This document shows, in pieces, positions 43,415-52,276 of a DNA stretch of 64,000 nucleotides. Source of the DNA: Stagnihabitans lacustris. GTDB taxonomy: Bacteria > Pseudomonadota > Alphaproteobacteria > Rhodobacterales > Rhodobacteraceae. Position 1 is the first letter of the stretch. Each line of letters starts with the position of its first letter. Made by a program: the position numbers and the translations under genes. The stretch covers positions 310,001-374,000 of the forward strand of contig NZ_JAPDGS010000002.1 of assembly GCF_025950525.1 (NCBI RefSeq). The letters are read 5' to 3'. The notes under the pieces were generated by a model. That model was not told the origin of the DNA and made no database searches. It saw nothing but the letters and a program-made list of their open reading frames with translations.

Positions 43415-44512
43415 TTGGCCGTGTTGGGTCTTTTGCTTTTGGCCGGCTTGGGCGTTGCAGCCGCGGCTTTCGTCGATCATGTGGATTCCTCGGGCGACGA
43501 CGAGGAAGAGCCAGAGGCCCTTGCCGCCGATGCGGCGGTGGGCCAAGGGGATTTGCTGGACGATCCTGCAGAGGGGCCCGCAGAGGAGCCCTCAGAGGGG
43601 CCGGCGGTTGACCCGGCGGTTGACCCGGGGGCCGAGCCGGCGCCGGAACCCGAAGCCAGCTTCCCCGAGGGCGGGTCGGACGACGGGGCCGACATGGGCG
43701 CCACGCCGACCGTTGACGCCGATGCGGATGGGGGGGGCGATCCCGACCCGACGGCAGGCGACGGGATGGCAAACGGTGACGGAGATGCGGCGACCGATCC
43801 TTCTGCGGCCCCGCCAACGGATACGGCCCCGCCAACCGATACCGCGACCCCCGAAGCAACGGCAGAAACCAACGCGGATACAACCTCTGACCCGGCGCAG
43901 GCCATGGCTGTGGCGCCTCCGGTTCACAAGGTCTTTGGCGGCGCGGGGCACGATTCGCTGGAGGGCACGGCGGGGCGCGACTTCCTGGAAGGCCGGGCCG
44001 GCAATGACACGCTTCAGGGGCGGCAGGGCAACGACAGCCTTGTGACCTTTGACGCGGGCCAGGACCGCGCCTGGGGCGGCATGGGCAACGACAGCCTTTA
44101 CGGCTACCGGGTCAATGCCATGCCGGGGGGCGACACCTCTTTCGTGGTCGAGGATCACCAGGTCGACCGCCTGCACGGCGGCATGGGGGCGGACAAGCTG
44201 TGGCTGGCCTCGGGCGATATCGGCACCGGCGGCATGGGGCAGGACGAATTCCACCTGTCCTGGGACGTCGATCATGCCCAACCGGCCCGGATCACCGATT
44301 ACCAACCCTCGACCGACCGCATCGTGATCGAGTTCACGACCAACCATGCCGATGCCGACATGGACCCGATCACCGGCGCCGAGCAGAACGTGACGACCGC
44401 AGCCCTGGGCGATGGGTCGGGCACGGCGATCTATCTGAACGGTCAGCCCATCGCCCATGTCATGGGGACGACGGCGCTGCGGGCCTCGGATATCTCGGTT
44501 GTTCACCTGTGA
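43415..44512 (+). CDS. Membrane-anchored acidic protein with RTX calcium-binding repeats
   Basis: A 365-residue protein. The N-terminal hydrophobic segment LGLLLLAGLGVAAAAFV looks like an anchor or signal. Residues ~20-165 are very acidic and Pro/Ala-rich low complexity. From VFGGAGHDSLEG onward come degenerate RTX nonapeptides (GRAGNDTLQGRQGNDSL, GGMGNDSLYG, GGMGADKLWL) that bind calcium, followed by a beta-rich C-terminal region. A TTG start with GGTGAGGG upstream is used. Unlike classic RTX exoproteins it has an N-terminal hydrophobic segment, so type I secretion is uncertain. Confidence 0.78.
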   Translation: MAVLGLLLLAGLGVAAAAFVDHVDSSGDDEEEPEALAADAAVGQGDLLDDPAEGPAEEPSEGPAVDPAVDPGAEPAPEPEASFPEGGSDDGADMGATPTVDADADGGGDPDPTAGDGMANGDGDAATDPSAAPPTDTAPPTDTATPEATAETNADTTSDPAQAMAVAPPVHKVFGGAGHDSLEGTAGRDFLEGRAGNDTLQGRQGNDSLVTFDAGQDRAWGGMGNDSLYGYRVNAMPGGDTSFVVEDHQVDRLHGGMGADKLWLASGDIGTGGMGQDEFHLSWDVDHAQPARITDYQPSTDRIVIEFTTNHADADMDPITGAEQNVTTAALGDGSGTAIYLNGQPIAHVMGTTALRASDISVVHL

Positions 44513-44518
44513 GGGGCT

Positions 44519-44539
44519 GCCCCGGGCTTGACCCGGGGC
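44519..44539. terminator. Bidirectional hairpin between convergent genes
   Basis: GCCCCGGG / CCCGGGGC with a CTTGA loop, in the 33-base gap between the RTX-repeat gene and the convergent 5'-nucleotidase gene. No T-run on either side. Confidence 0.5.
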
Positions 44540-44545
44540 CTCGCC

Positions 44546-46021
44546 TTAGTCGCCCAGACGCGTGATGCGGCCTTCGACGGCCGGGGAAACGGTCCCGGCC
44601 GTCTCGACGTAATCCATCACCGCATTGGCCACCAAGACCCCCGCACCGGTGTCGTTGATCATCCGCCCGCCGCCAAGCGCGTCATAGCCGTCGCCGCCCT
44701 CCAGCATAAAGTTGTTGACCGCGACCTTATACAGGGTGGCGGCCTCCAGCGGCTTGCCCGCCACCGTGACCGCCGAAACCCGCTTCCCCGGCTCGGCCGA
44801 GGCGTCATAAGTGAAGGCCAGCCCCGAGACCTGGGCAAAGCGCCCGGCGCCCTTTTCCACCTGCGAAACCGCGTTTTCCAGCGCCGCCAAAAGCTGGCTG
44901 CCCGGCAGTTCGGTCAACTGCACGGTGTTGCCAAAGGGCAGTTCGGTCAGCATATCGCGCCGCGTCAGCTTGATCCCCGCGTCATAGGTCCGGTCGGCGC
45001 GGATGCCGCCGCCGTTCATCAGCGCCACATCGGCCCCCACCGCCGCCCGCATCGCATCGGCGATCAGGTTGCCCATGGCGCTTTCCTCGCCCCGCACCAC
45101 ATTGCGGCGGCTGTCCAGCGCGGTTTCGCTTGTGCCGATCTCGGCCCCCAGTTTCGCATCCAGATCCGCCCTATAGCTGTCGACCAGCGCCTGAGTCTCC
45201 GGATCAGGCGTGACCGTCGCGGTGTCGATGAAGCGGAAGGTCGGCACCCATTTCACGACGCGCTTGCCGTCCTTTTCCGTCACATCGACCATCAGGTCCA
45301 AGGGCGCCAGCATCCGCGCATCGACCGAGGTTTCGACATAGGCCGTCACCCCGTCATAAGAGGTCGCGTAATGGTGGTCATCGCCCGAAAGCACGACGTC
45401 GAAGGCCTTGGAATGGATCAGTTTCAGGTCGTTGTAGACATCGGTTTGCACGACGCCCACCACCAGGTCGGCCGTTTCACGCGCGGCCCGGGCGGCCTCG
45501 ATCGCGCTGTCCACCGTGGGGGCAAAGGTCAGGTCGCCGGTGTTGGACACCTGCGGCGAGGTGTCCTGCGCCACCGGGATCAGCGCGATTTTCACGCCCG
45601 CCACCTCTTTGATCACGACCCCGCCCAGACCCTCCATCTGCAGGTTGATCGCGGCCCAAGGGTATTTCGACGCCTTCATCTTTTCGGCGAAATTCGCAGG
45701 GCCAAAGTCGAATTCGTGGTTGCCCGGCACGGCCAGGTCAAAGGGCACGATATTGGTCAGGTCAACCGTGTTTTGCCCCTTGTCGAAGCCCGAAATCAGC
45801 GAGGGCGACAACATGTCGCCGTCAAACAGGTAAAGCGTGTTCGGATTGGCCGCCCGCTCCGCCCTTGCCACCGCGTTCAGCCGGGCAAAGCCGCCCTGTT
45901 TGCCATCGCCGTCAAAGGCATAGACATCGCCCACGCCCAGAAGCGTGATCTTCACCGGCTCGGCGGCAAGCGGTCCTGCGGCAAGTGTCAAAAGCGCCAG
46001 GATCTTCAGATGATTCGTCAT
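44546..46021 (-). CDS. Exported metallophosphatase / 5'-nucleotidase-like protein (UshA family, divergent site)
   Basis: A 491-residue periplasmic protein with a signal peptide (HLKILALLTLAAGPLAAE). The metallophosphatase domain shows YLFDGDMLSP, AVPGNHEFDFG and LSGDDHHYATSYDG. The 5'-nucleotidase C-terminal domain shows NLIADAMRAAVGADVALMNGGGIRA and FGNTVQLTELPG. The first metal motif, normally D-x-H-G, reads GVGDVYAFDG, so the His ligand is replaced by Tyr. Activity may be altered. GGGAGG before the ATG at 46021 fixes the start. Confidence 0.88.
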   Translation of the reverse strand: MTNHLKILALLTLAAGPLAAEPVKITLLGVGDVYAFDGDGKQGGFARLNAVARAERAANPNTLYLFDGDMLSPSLISGFDKGQNTVDLTNIVPFDLAVPGNHEFDFGPANFAEKMKASKYPWAAINLQMEGLGGVVIKEVAGVKIALIPVAQDTSPQVSNTGDLTFAPTVDSAIEAARAARETADLVVGVVQTDVYNDLKLIHSKAFDVVLSGDDHHYATSYDGVTAYVETSVDARMLAPLDLMVDVTEKDGKRVVKWVPTFRFIDTATVTPDPETQALVDSYRADLDAKLGAEIGTSETALDSRRNVVRGEESAMGNLIADAMRAAVGADVALMNGGGIRADRTYDAGIKLTRRDMLTELPFGNTVQLTELPGSQLLAALENAVSQVEKGAGRFAQVSGLAFTYDASAEPGKRVSAVTVAGKPLEAATLYKVAVNNFMLEGGDGYDALGGGRMINDTGAGVLVANAVMDYVETAGTVSPAVEGRITRLGD

Positions 46022-46167
46022 GCAAACCTCCCTTTCTGGGTGCAATTAGGCTGCGCCCGGCTGGGGCGCCTGTCAAAAGCTTTGCCCGCATTGCGTGACA
46101 GCGTTGCAAAGGTTGACCGCAGGGGCGCTTTCGGGCATGGGAGGCACGATCCGACCCGAGGTTTCCC

Positions 46168-46503
46168 ATGCTGATCTACAAGATCTTCCGCCGCCCCGAA
46201 TGGGTGGCCTTCCGCGACGCCGGAGAGACTTTGGGCGCCCCCATCGACCTGGCCGATGGCTATATCCATTTCTCGACCGCGGCCCAGGTGGCCGAGACGG
46301 CGGCGAAACATTTCACCACCGAAAGCGACCTGGTGCTGTTGGCGGTCGATGCCGACAAGCTGGACACGCTGAAATGGGAGCCTTCGCGCGGCGGGGCGCT
46401 GTTTCCCCATCTTTACCGGGCCTTGCGCGCCACCGATGTGGTCTGGGACAAGTCCCTGCCGCTGGGCGCGACCGGTCATATCTTTCCCGAAGGTGTTTTT
46501 TGA
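46168..46503 (+). CDS. DUF952 family protein
   Basis: A 111-residue protein of the DUF952 family ([54 protein letters not shown]). The family has a fold related to ADP-ribosyl-transferring or RNA-modifying enzymes, and the precise reaction is not known. Its stop overlaps a TTG start of pyrD (TTGA), so the two are co-translated. Confidence 0.88.
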   Translation: MLIYKIFRRPEWVAFRDAGETLGAPIDLADGYIHFSTAAQVAETAAKHFTTESDLVLLAVDADKLDTLKWEPSRGGALFPHLYRALRATDVVWDKSLPLGATGHIFPEGVF

Positions 46504-47561
46504 CGTCGATTGAACGCTTTGGCCTTGCCCTGCTGCACAGGCTTGACCCGGAAACCGCCCATGCCCTGTCCCTGTCGGCGCTGAAATCGGGCCTTGCGCC
46601 GCTTCCGGGGCTTGTGACCTCGGCGCGGTTGGCCACGACGGTGGCGGGGCTGGCCTTGCCCAATCCGGTGGGCTTGGCTGCGGGATATGACAAGAACGCG
46701 GTGGCCGTCAGCGCCCTGACGCGGTCGGGCTTTGGCTTTATCGAGGTGGGGGCCGCGACGCCCTTGCCCCAGCCCGGCAACCCCAAGCCGCGGCTGTTCC
46801 GTCTGACCGAGGACCGCGCGGCGATCAACCGCTTTGGGTTCAACAACGAGGGGGCCACGGTCATCGCAGGCCGGCTTGCGGCGCGGGCGCCTGGCCCGGT
46901 GCCGGTCGGGCTGAACCTGGGGGCCAACAAGACCTCGACCGACCGGGCGGCGGATTTCGCCCGGGTGCTGGCGCTGTGCGGGCCGCATGTCGATTTCGCG
47001 ACGGTCAATGTGTCTTCGCCCAATACCGAAAAGCTGCGTGACCTGCAGGGGCCCGCCGCGCTGGCGGCCCTGCTGGCCGGCGTGATGGAGGTCCGCGCAG
47101 GCCTGGCCCGCAAGATCCCCGTCTTCCTGAAAATCGCGCCCGATCTGACGGGGGACGAGCTGGCCTCGATTGCCGAAGTGGCGCTGGCTTCGGGTCTGTC
47201 GGGGATCATCGCGACCAATACGACCCTGTCGCGTGAGGGGTTGCAGTCGGTGCATCGCGATCAGGCGGGCGGTCTTTCGGGCGCGCCGGTGTTCGAGAAG
47301 TCGACCCGGGTTCTGGCGCAACTGTCGCAGTTGACCGAGGGGCGGATACCGCTGATCGGCGTGGGCGGCGTGTCTTCCCCCGAAGAGGCGATGGCCAAGA
47401 TCGAGGCCGGGGCTTCGGCGGTGCAGCTGTATACGGCGATGGTCTACAAGGGAATTTCGCTCGCCGCCGAAGTGGCGCGGGGCCTGGACGCGCTTCTCGC
47501 CGCGCGGGGCTTTGATACGGTGGCGGCAGCGGTGGGGTCCAACCGGGGGCGCTGGTTGTAA
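46500..47561 (+). CDS. pyrD: Dihydroorotate dehydrogenase (quinone)
   Basis: A 353-residue class 2 DHODH, a membrane-associated FMN enzyme that oxidises dihydroorotate to orotate with quinone. The N-terminal helix [21 protein letters not shown] is the membrane/quinone docking segment. FMN and substrate regions are [60 protein letters not shown] (catalytic Ser) and [16 protein letters not shown]. It begins at TTG 46500, inside the DUF952 stop, with AAGGTG upstream. Confidence 0.95.
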   Translation: MTSIERFGLALLHRLDPETAHALSLSALKSGLAPLPGLVTSARLATTVAGLALPNPVGLAAGYDKNAVAVSALTRSGFGFIEVGAATPLPQPGNPKPRLFRLTEDRAAINRFGFNNEGATVIAGRLAARAPGPVPVGLNLGANKTSTDRAADFARVLALCGPHVDFATVNVSSPNTEKLRDLQGPAALAALLAGVMEVRAGLARKIPVFLKIAPDLTGDELASIAEVALASGLSGIIATNTTLSREGLQSVHRDQAGGLSGAPVFEKSTRVLAQLSQLTEGRIPLIGVGGVSSPEEAMAKIEAGASAVQLYTAMVYKGISLAAEVARGLDALLAARGFDTVAAAVGSNRGRWL

Positions 47562-47588
47562 TGGACGGCGGGATTCATCCCGCCGCCC

Positions 47589-48626
47589 TTACGCCATCGG
47601 CGTCCAGATCACATCGTCGATCCGCGGCGCATGGGTGGCCAGCATCACCAGCCGGTCAAAGCCCAAAGCCACGCCCGAGGCCGGGGGCATCAGGGCCAGC
47701 GCCTGTAGCAGGTCCTCGTCCAGCGGATAGCGCTCGCCGTAGACGCGGGCTTTTTCGTCCATCTCGGCCTCGAAGCGTTTGCGCTGTTCGACAGGGTCGG
47801 TCAGCTCGCCAAAGCCATTGGCGAGTTCGACCCCGCAGGCGTAAAGTTCAAAGCGTTCGGCCAGGCGGGGATCACCGGGCAGTCGGCGCGCCAGGGCCGC
47901 TTCGGCGGCGGGATAGCGGTCCAGGATCGTGGGGCGGCCCATGCCCAGATGCGGTTCGACATGCGTGACCAAAAGCGCGGACAGAAGGTCGGACCAGGTG
48001 TCATCGGGCGCCACGCGCAGGTCCCGCGCGCGGGCCGCGGCGGCGAGGGGAGCGACTTCGGTCGTGCCATCAGCGCGGATCGACTCCATCAGGTCGATGT
48101 CGGCGTAACGTTTCAAGGCGTCCACAACGCCCAGGCGTTCGGGCGGCTCAAACGGGTTGCAAAGCGCCTCGCCCCAACGGAATTCGCGGGTGCCCGCGAT
48201 GGTCGCGGCCATCTGCATCAGATGCAGGCAATCCGTCATCAGCTGGGTATAGGGTTCCCCGACACGATACCATTCCAGCATGGTGAACTCGGGATGGTGG
48301 CGCGGCCCCCGCTCACGGTTGCGCCAGACATGGGTCAGGGCGAAGATGCGGGTCTCGCCTGCCGCAAGCAGCTTTTTCATCGCGAATTCGGGCGAGGTGT
48401 GCAGGTAAAGCGTCTCTGCCTGGCCGTCATTGCCGATGGCGGTCGTCGCAAACCCGTGAAGATGCGCCTCGTTGCCCGGACTTGCGGCCAGGGCGGTCGG
48501 GTCGATCTCCAGGAAGTCCTGTTCCCCGAACCACAGCCGCAGTTGCGTGGCCAGCCGCGCGCGGGTCAACAGCGCCGGTCGGCGGTCCAGGTGTCGGTCG
48601 GGGTGCCACCAGCTTTTGTTGGACAT
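47589..48626 (-). CDS. epmA: EF-P lysine aminoacylase EpmA (GenX/PoxA)
   Basis: A 345-residue class II lysyl-tRNA-synthetase paralog without the anticodon-binding domain. EpmA ligates beta-lysine (or lysine) to the conserved Lys of EF-P. Motif 2 is LTHVWRNRERGPRHHPEFTMLEWYR and motif 3 is GVALGFDRLVMLA, with FELYACGVELANGFGELTD before it. It is divergent from efp, separated by 96 bases. No epmB is in the window. Confidence 0.93.
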   Translation of the reverse strand: MSNKSWWHPDRHLDRRPALLTRARLATQLRLWFGEQDFLEIDPTALAASPGNEAHLHGFATTAIGNDGQAETLYLHTSPEFAMKKLLAAGETRIFALTHVWRNRERGPRHHPEFTMLEWYRVGEPYTQLMTDCLHLMQMAATIAGTREFRWGEALCNPFEPPERLGVVDALKRYADIDLMESIRADGTTEVAPLAAAARARDLRVAPDDTWSDLLSALLVTHVEPHLGMGRPTILDRYPAAEAALARRLPGDPRLAERFELYACGVELANGFGELTDPVEQRKRFEAEMDEKARVYGERYPLDEDLLQALALMPPASGVALGFDRLVMLATHAPRIDDVIWTPMA

Positions 48627-48722
48627 ATTCTTTCTCTGGCGATTTCTTGCAAAGCAGGCTAAAGGCGGCTTCATCTGCCTCCGCTTAGCCTTGGGGGCCC
48701 GTGGACACAAGGAATCCCCGAC

Positions 48723-49286
48723 GTGAAAGTCATCGCTTCTTCGCTGCGCAAGGGCAATATCGTGGAACTGGAAGGGCGGCTTTATGTTGTCCTCAAGTCC
48801 GAGAACTTCCACCCCGGCAAGGGCACGCCGACGACTTCGGTCGACATGCGCCGGATTTCCGATGGCGTGAAGGTGGCCGAGCGCTGGCGCACGACGGAAA
48901 TGGTCGAAAAGGCCACGGTGGATGAGCGTCAGTATGACTACCTTTATGCCGACGGCGAGGGTTATCACTTTATGGACCCGGCCACCTATGACCAGGTGAC
49001 GGTCTCCGAAGAGATCGCCGGCGACGGCAAGGTCTTTTTGGTCGAGGGCGTGAAGGTCTATATCCAGACGTTTGAGGATGCGCCGATCTCGATCGAATAT
49101 CCGCAGAAGGCCACGGTCGAGATTGCCGAGACCGAGCCCGTGACCAAGGGTCAGACGGCGTCGTCGTCCTACAAGCCCGCGATCTGCACCAACGGCCTGC
49201 GCGTCATGGTGCCGCCCCATATCGACGTGGGCACCAAGATCATCATCAACACCGAAGACCTGACCTATCAGGAACGCGTGAAGTAA
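48723..49286 (+). CDS. efp: Elongation factor P
   Basis: A 187-residue three-domain translation factor that rescues ribosomes stalled at polyproline. The modification lysine is Lys33 in the loop FHPGKGTPT. The Arg-loop type would have Arg, so this is the EpmA-dependent type, in line with the divergent epmA. The C-terminal OB domain ends GTKIIINTEDLTYQERVK. A strong terminator follows. Confidence 0.96.
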   Translation: MKVIASSLRKGNIVELEGRLYVVLKSENFHPGKGTPTTSVDMRRISDGVKVAERWRTTEMVEKATVDERQYDYLYADGEGYHFMDPATYDQVTVSEEIAGDGKVFLVEGVKVYIQTFEDAPISIEYPQKATVEIAETEPVTKGQTASSSYKPAICTNGLRVMVPPHIDVGTKIIINTEDLTYQERVK

Positions 49287-49310
49287 GCTGTCCCTTTGCG
49301 GGATTGGACG

Positions 49311-49341
49311 CCGCGGGTCGCAAGGCCCGCGGTTTTTGTTT
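49311..49341 (+). terminator. Rho-independent terminator of efp
   Basis: Perfect stem CCGCGGG / CCCGCGG (49311-49332), then TTTTTGTTT. Located 25 bases after the efp stop. Confidence 0.92.
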
Positions 49342-49343
49342 GT

Positions 49344-49731
49344 GGGGGAGGGTGCGCGCGGGGAGACCCTTGCGCCGCTCGGCGGAGGGGGGGGCCTTTG
49401 GCGGGGGCATCGAGCCCCCTTCAAAGGCGGCTGCCGCGCGATTGTCCGGAAAGGTGGTCCAGGGTCCCGGGCCGTTCGCGCCCAACCGCGGCTGCCACCT
49501 GCGTGTCGGGAAAGGGCGCGGGCAGGGACGGGTCCGCCCGCTTGCCACCCGACCGAAGCCTTGTCTGTGCCGTGACCGGGTGCAATTTTCCCCGCGGCAG
49601 CAACGCGCGGAGCGGGCTCGATGCCCGCGACGGGCGTGGTTTGGGGGCAAAGCCGTGCAACAGGCATCGCCCCCGCCGCAAAAGGGGGGCCGCAGAATAA
49701 ACCCTGCGGTTTCCGCAGCCTGGGCCTGGGG
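49344..49731. other. 388-base GC-rich region without a convincing gene
   Basis: Several overlapping frames are open on both strands, but none has a ribosome site or recognisable protein. Two strong hairpins are seen. One pairs CCTTTG-GC-GGGGGC with GCCCCC-TT-CAAAGG around an ATCGA loop (about 49395-49427). The other pairs CCGCAG with CTGCGG (about 49690-49709) and ends in TTT. A small RNA or decayed repeat is possible; nothing more can be said. Confidence 0.4.
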
Positions 49732-50304
49732 TCAGTCCGCCCCCGGGGCTTGCAGCAGCGTCACCCAGGTCTCGCCATAGCGTCGCTGATCGACCTGCGT
49801 GAAGCCCTCGGGCGGGGGCAGGGGCGCGCCTTCCTCCCACAGCACCCAGGCGCCGGGGGCCAGCCAGCCTTGCGCGCGGGCCGAGGCCAGCGCCCTTTCC
49901 CCAAGCCCCTTGCCATAGGGCGGGTCCAGGAAGACCAGGTCGCAGGGCTCTACCGCAAGGGGCAGGGCGGTCGCATCGGCCCGAAGATGGCGCGCCACAA
50001 CCGCGCCGCCCGCCGCCATCTTGGCCATATTCGCCGCAATCAGCCGGGCCGCCACGCGACCGTCATCGACCAGAACCGCAGCCAAGGCGCCGCGCGACAG
50101 GGCTTCCAGCCCCAGCGCCCCCGTCCCCGCGAACAGGTCCAGCACCCGCGCACCGCGCACCAGGTCGCCTTGGCGGCCGTTCACAGCCAAATTGAACACC
50201 GCCTCGCGCACCCGGTCCGAGGTCGGGCGCAGATGCGCCTTGGGGTCGCCCTCGCCCACCTCGGCCAGCGTGAGCCCGCGCCACTTGCCGCCGATTATGC
50301 GCAA
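49732..50304 (-). CDS. rsmD: 16S rRNA (guanine(966)-N2)-methyltransferase RsmD
   Basis: A 190-residue SAM-dependent methyltransferase that modifies G966 of 16S rRNA. The start MRIIGGKWRG, PTSDRVREAVFNLA, the SAM motif VLDLFAGTGALGLEALSRG and the catalytic DLVFLDPPYGKGL (DPPY) are diagnostic. Ten bases separate it from the upstream flavoprotein gene, so the two are likely one operon. Confidence 0.95.
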   Translation of the reverse strand: MRIIGGKWRGLTLAEVGEGDPKAHLRPTSDRVREAVFNLAVNGRQGDLVRGARVLDLFAGTGALGLEALSRGALAAVLVDDGRVAARLIAANMAKMAAGGAVVARHLRADATALPLAVEPCDLVFLDPPYGKGLGERALASARAQGWLAPGAWVLWEEGAPLPPPEGFTQVDQRRYGETWVTLLQAPGAD

Positions 50305-50314
50305 CGGGGGATCC

Positions 50315-51532
50315 TCACTTCAGCAGGGACTTCATCTCGACGGACGTGTCGACCAACTTGGCCTCATCCGGGGTCCGCCCGGCCTCGATAAGCCTTTTGC
50401 CGACCATATAGGCCCGGCTGTCGTTCATCGCATCGACGGCGATCAAACGGTCGGCTTTGAAATACCAAAAGCTGACCGCGTCGCCCGCAGGCCCGCGCGT
50501 CACGATCCGGTCATAACCGATGTTCAGCCCCGCGATCTGCAGCTTGCAGTCATATTGATCCGACCAGAACCACGGCGCGGGCACGTAATCGCGCGCAGCC
50601 CCCATGATGTTTTCGGCCACCAGTTCCGCCTGATCAATCGCATTGCCGACCGATTCGATCCGCATCTGCGCGCCCATCAGCGGAAACGAGGCGCAATCGC
50701 CCGCAGCCCAAACGCCCGGGACCGAAGTGGCCCCCCGCAGGTCGGTCTTGATCCCGTTCTCGATCACGATCCCCGCAGCCTCCGCCTCGGCCACATTGGG
50801 CATGATCCCCACGCCGACGATCACGAAATCCGCCGGCAGTTCGGACCCGTCCTTCAGCCGCACACCTGTCACGCGATCAGAGCCCAACAGCCGGTCAAGG
50901 CCGGTCTCTTCGCGGATCACCGCGCCATGGGCCTGATGCAGGGCGCGGAAATAGGCGGAGGTCTCGGGCGCGGCCACGCGCTGCAGGATGCGCGGGGCCA
51001 TCTCCAGCACCGTCACCTCAAGCCCCAGCTTGCGCCCGACCGCCGCCGCCTCCAGCCCGATATAGCCGCCGCCGACGATGACCAGCCGCCGCCCTGCCAC
51101 GAATTCGGCCTTCATCGCGTCGACATCGGCCAGACTGCGCACGGTATAGACCCCGCCCAGATCTCCGCCCACCGCCGCAGGCAGACGGCGCGGCGTCGAG
51201 CCGGTGGTCAGGATCAGGTTGTCATAGGCCAGAACCTGAACCCCGCCATCGTCCTGCACGGTCACGGTCCGCGCGCCGGTGTCGATCGCATTGACCGTGG
51301 CGCCCAAAAGCAGCGTCACCCGGGCCTCGGCCCAGAATTCGGGCGCGCGCAGCCACAGCCGCGTCTCATCCATCTCGCCCAGAAGATAGGCCTTGGACAG
51401 CGGCGGGCGCTGATAGGGCGGGGCTGCCTCGGCGCCGATCATGGTGATGTCACCGTCAAACCCCAAGGCCCGCAGCTTGGCCGCGGCCGCAGCCCCCGCC
51501 TGTCCCGCGCCCACGATCACCACATGCGCCAT
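50315..51532 (-). CDS. FAD-dependent NAD(P)H-ferredoxin reductase-type oxidoreductase
   Basis: A 405-residue two-dinucleotide-binding-domain flavoprotein. FAD site: VVIVGAGQAGAAAAAKL. NAD site: RLVIVGGGYIGLEAAAVG. Second FAD motif: GVWAAGDCASFP. It resembles rubredoxin, rhodocoxin and putidaredoxin reductases, which pass electrons to small FeS proteins for P450 or dioxygenase systems. No such partner is in the window. The ATG at 51532 follows GGGGGAAGTG. A longer in-frame start in the upstream region overlaps the divergent peroxiredoxin leader. Confidence 0.88.
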   Translation of the reverse strand: MAHVVIVGAGQAGAAAAAKLRALGFDGDITMIGAEAAPPYQRPPLSKAYLLGEMDETRLWLRAPEFWAEARVTLLLGATVNAIDTGARTVTVQDDGGVQVLAYDNLILTTGSTPRRLPAAVGGDLGGVYTVRSLADVDAMKAEFVAGRRLVIVGGGYIGLEAAAVGRKLGLEVTVLEMAPRILQRVAAPETSAYFRALHQAHGAVIREETGLDRLLGSDRVTGVRLKDGSELPADFVIVGVGIMPNVAEAEAAGIVIENGIKTDLRGATSVPGVWAAGDCASFPLMGAQMRIESVGNAIDQAELVAENIMGAARDYVPAPWFWSDQYDCKLQIAGLNIGYDRIVTRGPAGDAVSFWYFKADRLIAVDAMNDSRAYMVGKRLIEAGRTPDEAKLVDTSVEMKSLLK

Positions 51533-51611
51533 CACTTCCCCCACTGGTCGAATTCTTGTGCAGACCCTATATCTTGGGACGAATGAAACGCAAACGCGCG
51601 AGGGACCGATT

Positions 51612-52100
51612 ATGACGATTTCTGAGGGCCAAAGCCTGCCCGAAGCCAAGCTGATGCTGAAGACCGCCGATGGCATCGCCGATACGGCGCTGGCCGATCT
51701 GACCAAGGGCAAGTCCGTGGTGATCTTTGGCCTGCCGGGCGCCTATACCGGGACCTGTTCGACCGCGCATGTGCCGTCGTTCATGCGCAACATGGACGCG
51801 CTGAAGGCCAAGGGCGTCGATCAGGTGATCTGCGTGTCGGTCAACGACGTCTTTGTCATGGAGGCCTGGGGCAAGGCCACCGGCGCGACCGAGGCCGGGA
51901 TCACCATGGCGTCCGACCCGGATGCGTCCTTTACCAAGGCTTTGGGCCTGTCGTTTGACGCAGGCTTTGTGCGCAACCTGCCGCGGTCGCATCGCTATGC
52001 GCTTCATGCGGTCGATGGCGTGGTCAAGGTCGTGAACCTGGAAACCAACCCGGGCGTTTGCGACATTTCGGGCGGCGAAGCGATGGTTGAAAAGATCTGA
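51612..52100 (+). CDS. Peroxiredoxin, Prx5 type
   Basis: A 162-residue atypical thiol peroxidase of the AhpC/TSA Prx5 group. The peroxidatic Cys lies in LPGAYTGTCSTAHVPSF; the PAYTxTC context is typical of Prx5/hybrid peroxiredoxins. A second Cys lies in NPGVCDISG, the resolving position of many family members. It reduces hydroperoxides using glutaredoxin or thioredoxin. GAGGGA before the ATG sets the start; the upstream in-frame segment is the shadow of the divergent reductase. A terminator follows. Confidence 0.92.
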   Translation: MTISEGQSLPEAKLMLKTADGIADTALADLTKGKSVVIFGLPGAYTGTCSTAHVPSFMRNMDALKAKGVDQVICVSVNDVFVMEAWGKATGATEAGITMASDPDASFTKALGLSFDAGFVRNLPRSHRYALHAVDGVVKVVNLETNPGVCDISGGEAMVEKI

Positions 52101-52152
52101 CCTGGTGCGACAAGGGCGCCACACGCGCCCCGGGGCCTTGACGCCTGACGAA

Positions 52153-52186
52153 CCCCGCGCCGTTTGGTCGCGGGGTTTTTCGTTTT
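52153..52186 (+). terminator. Rho-independent terminator of the peroxiredoxin gene
   Basis: Stem CCCCGCG / CGCGGGG (52153-52175) followed by TTTTTCGTTTTT. Confidence 0.92.
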
Positions 52187-52244
52187 TGCAACTTCTCGCA
52201 AGCCGCATTTTGGTGGAATAGTTTTCACTCAGCCGCCGAAAGGA

Positions 52245-52272
52245 CGGGTGGGGGAGAACGGGTGGGGGAGAA
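52245..52272 (+). repeat. 14-bp tandem duplication of a ribosome-binding region
   Basis: CGGGTGGGGGAGAA occurs twice in tandem, 52245-52258 and 52259-52272. Each unit contains a GGGGGAG Shine-Dalgarno-like sequence. The second copy is 5 bases from the ATG at 52277, and its GTG (52262) is in frame with the gene. Confidence 0.8.
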
Positions 52273-52276
52273 CGAT

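Noticed and set aside
49296..49840. Several frames of 80-160 codons between efp and rsmD
   Set aside because: They overlap one another on both strands, have no ribosome sites, and show Arg/Gly/Pro-rich shadow composition.
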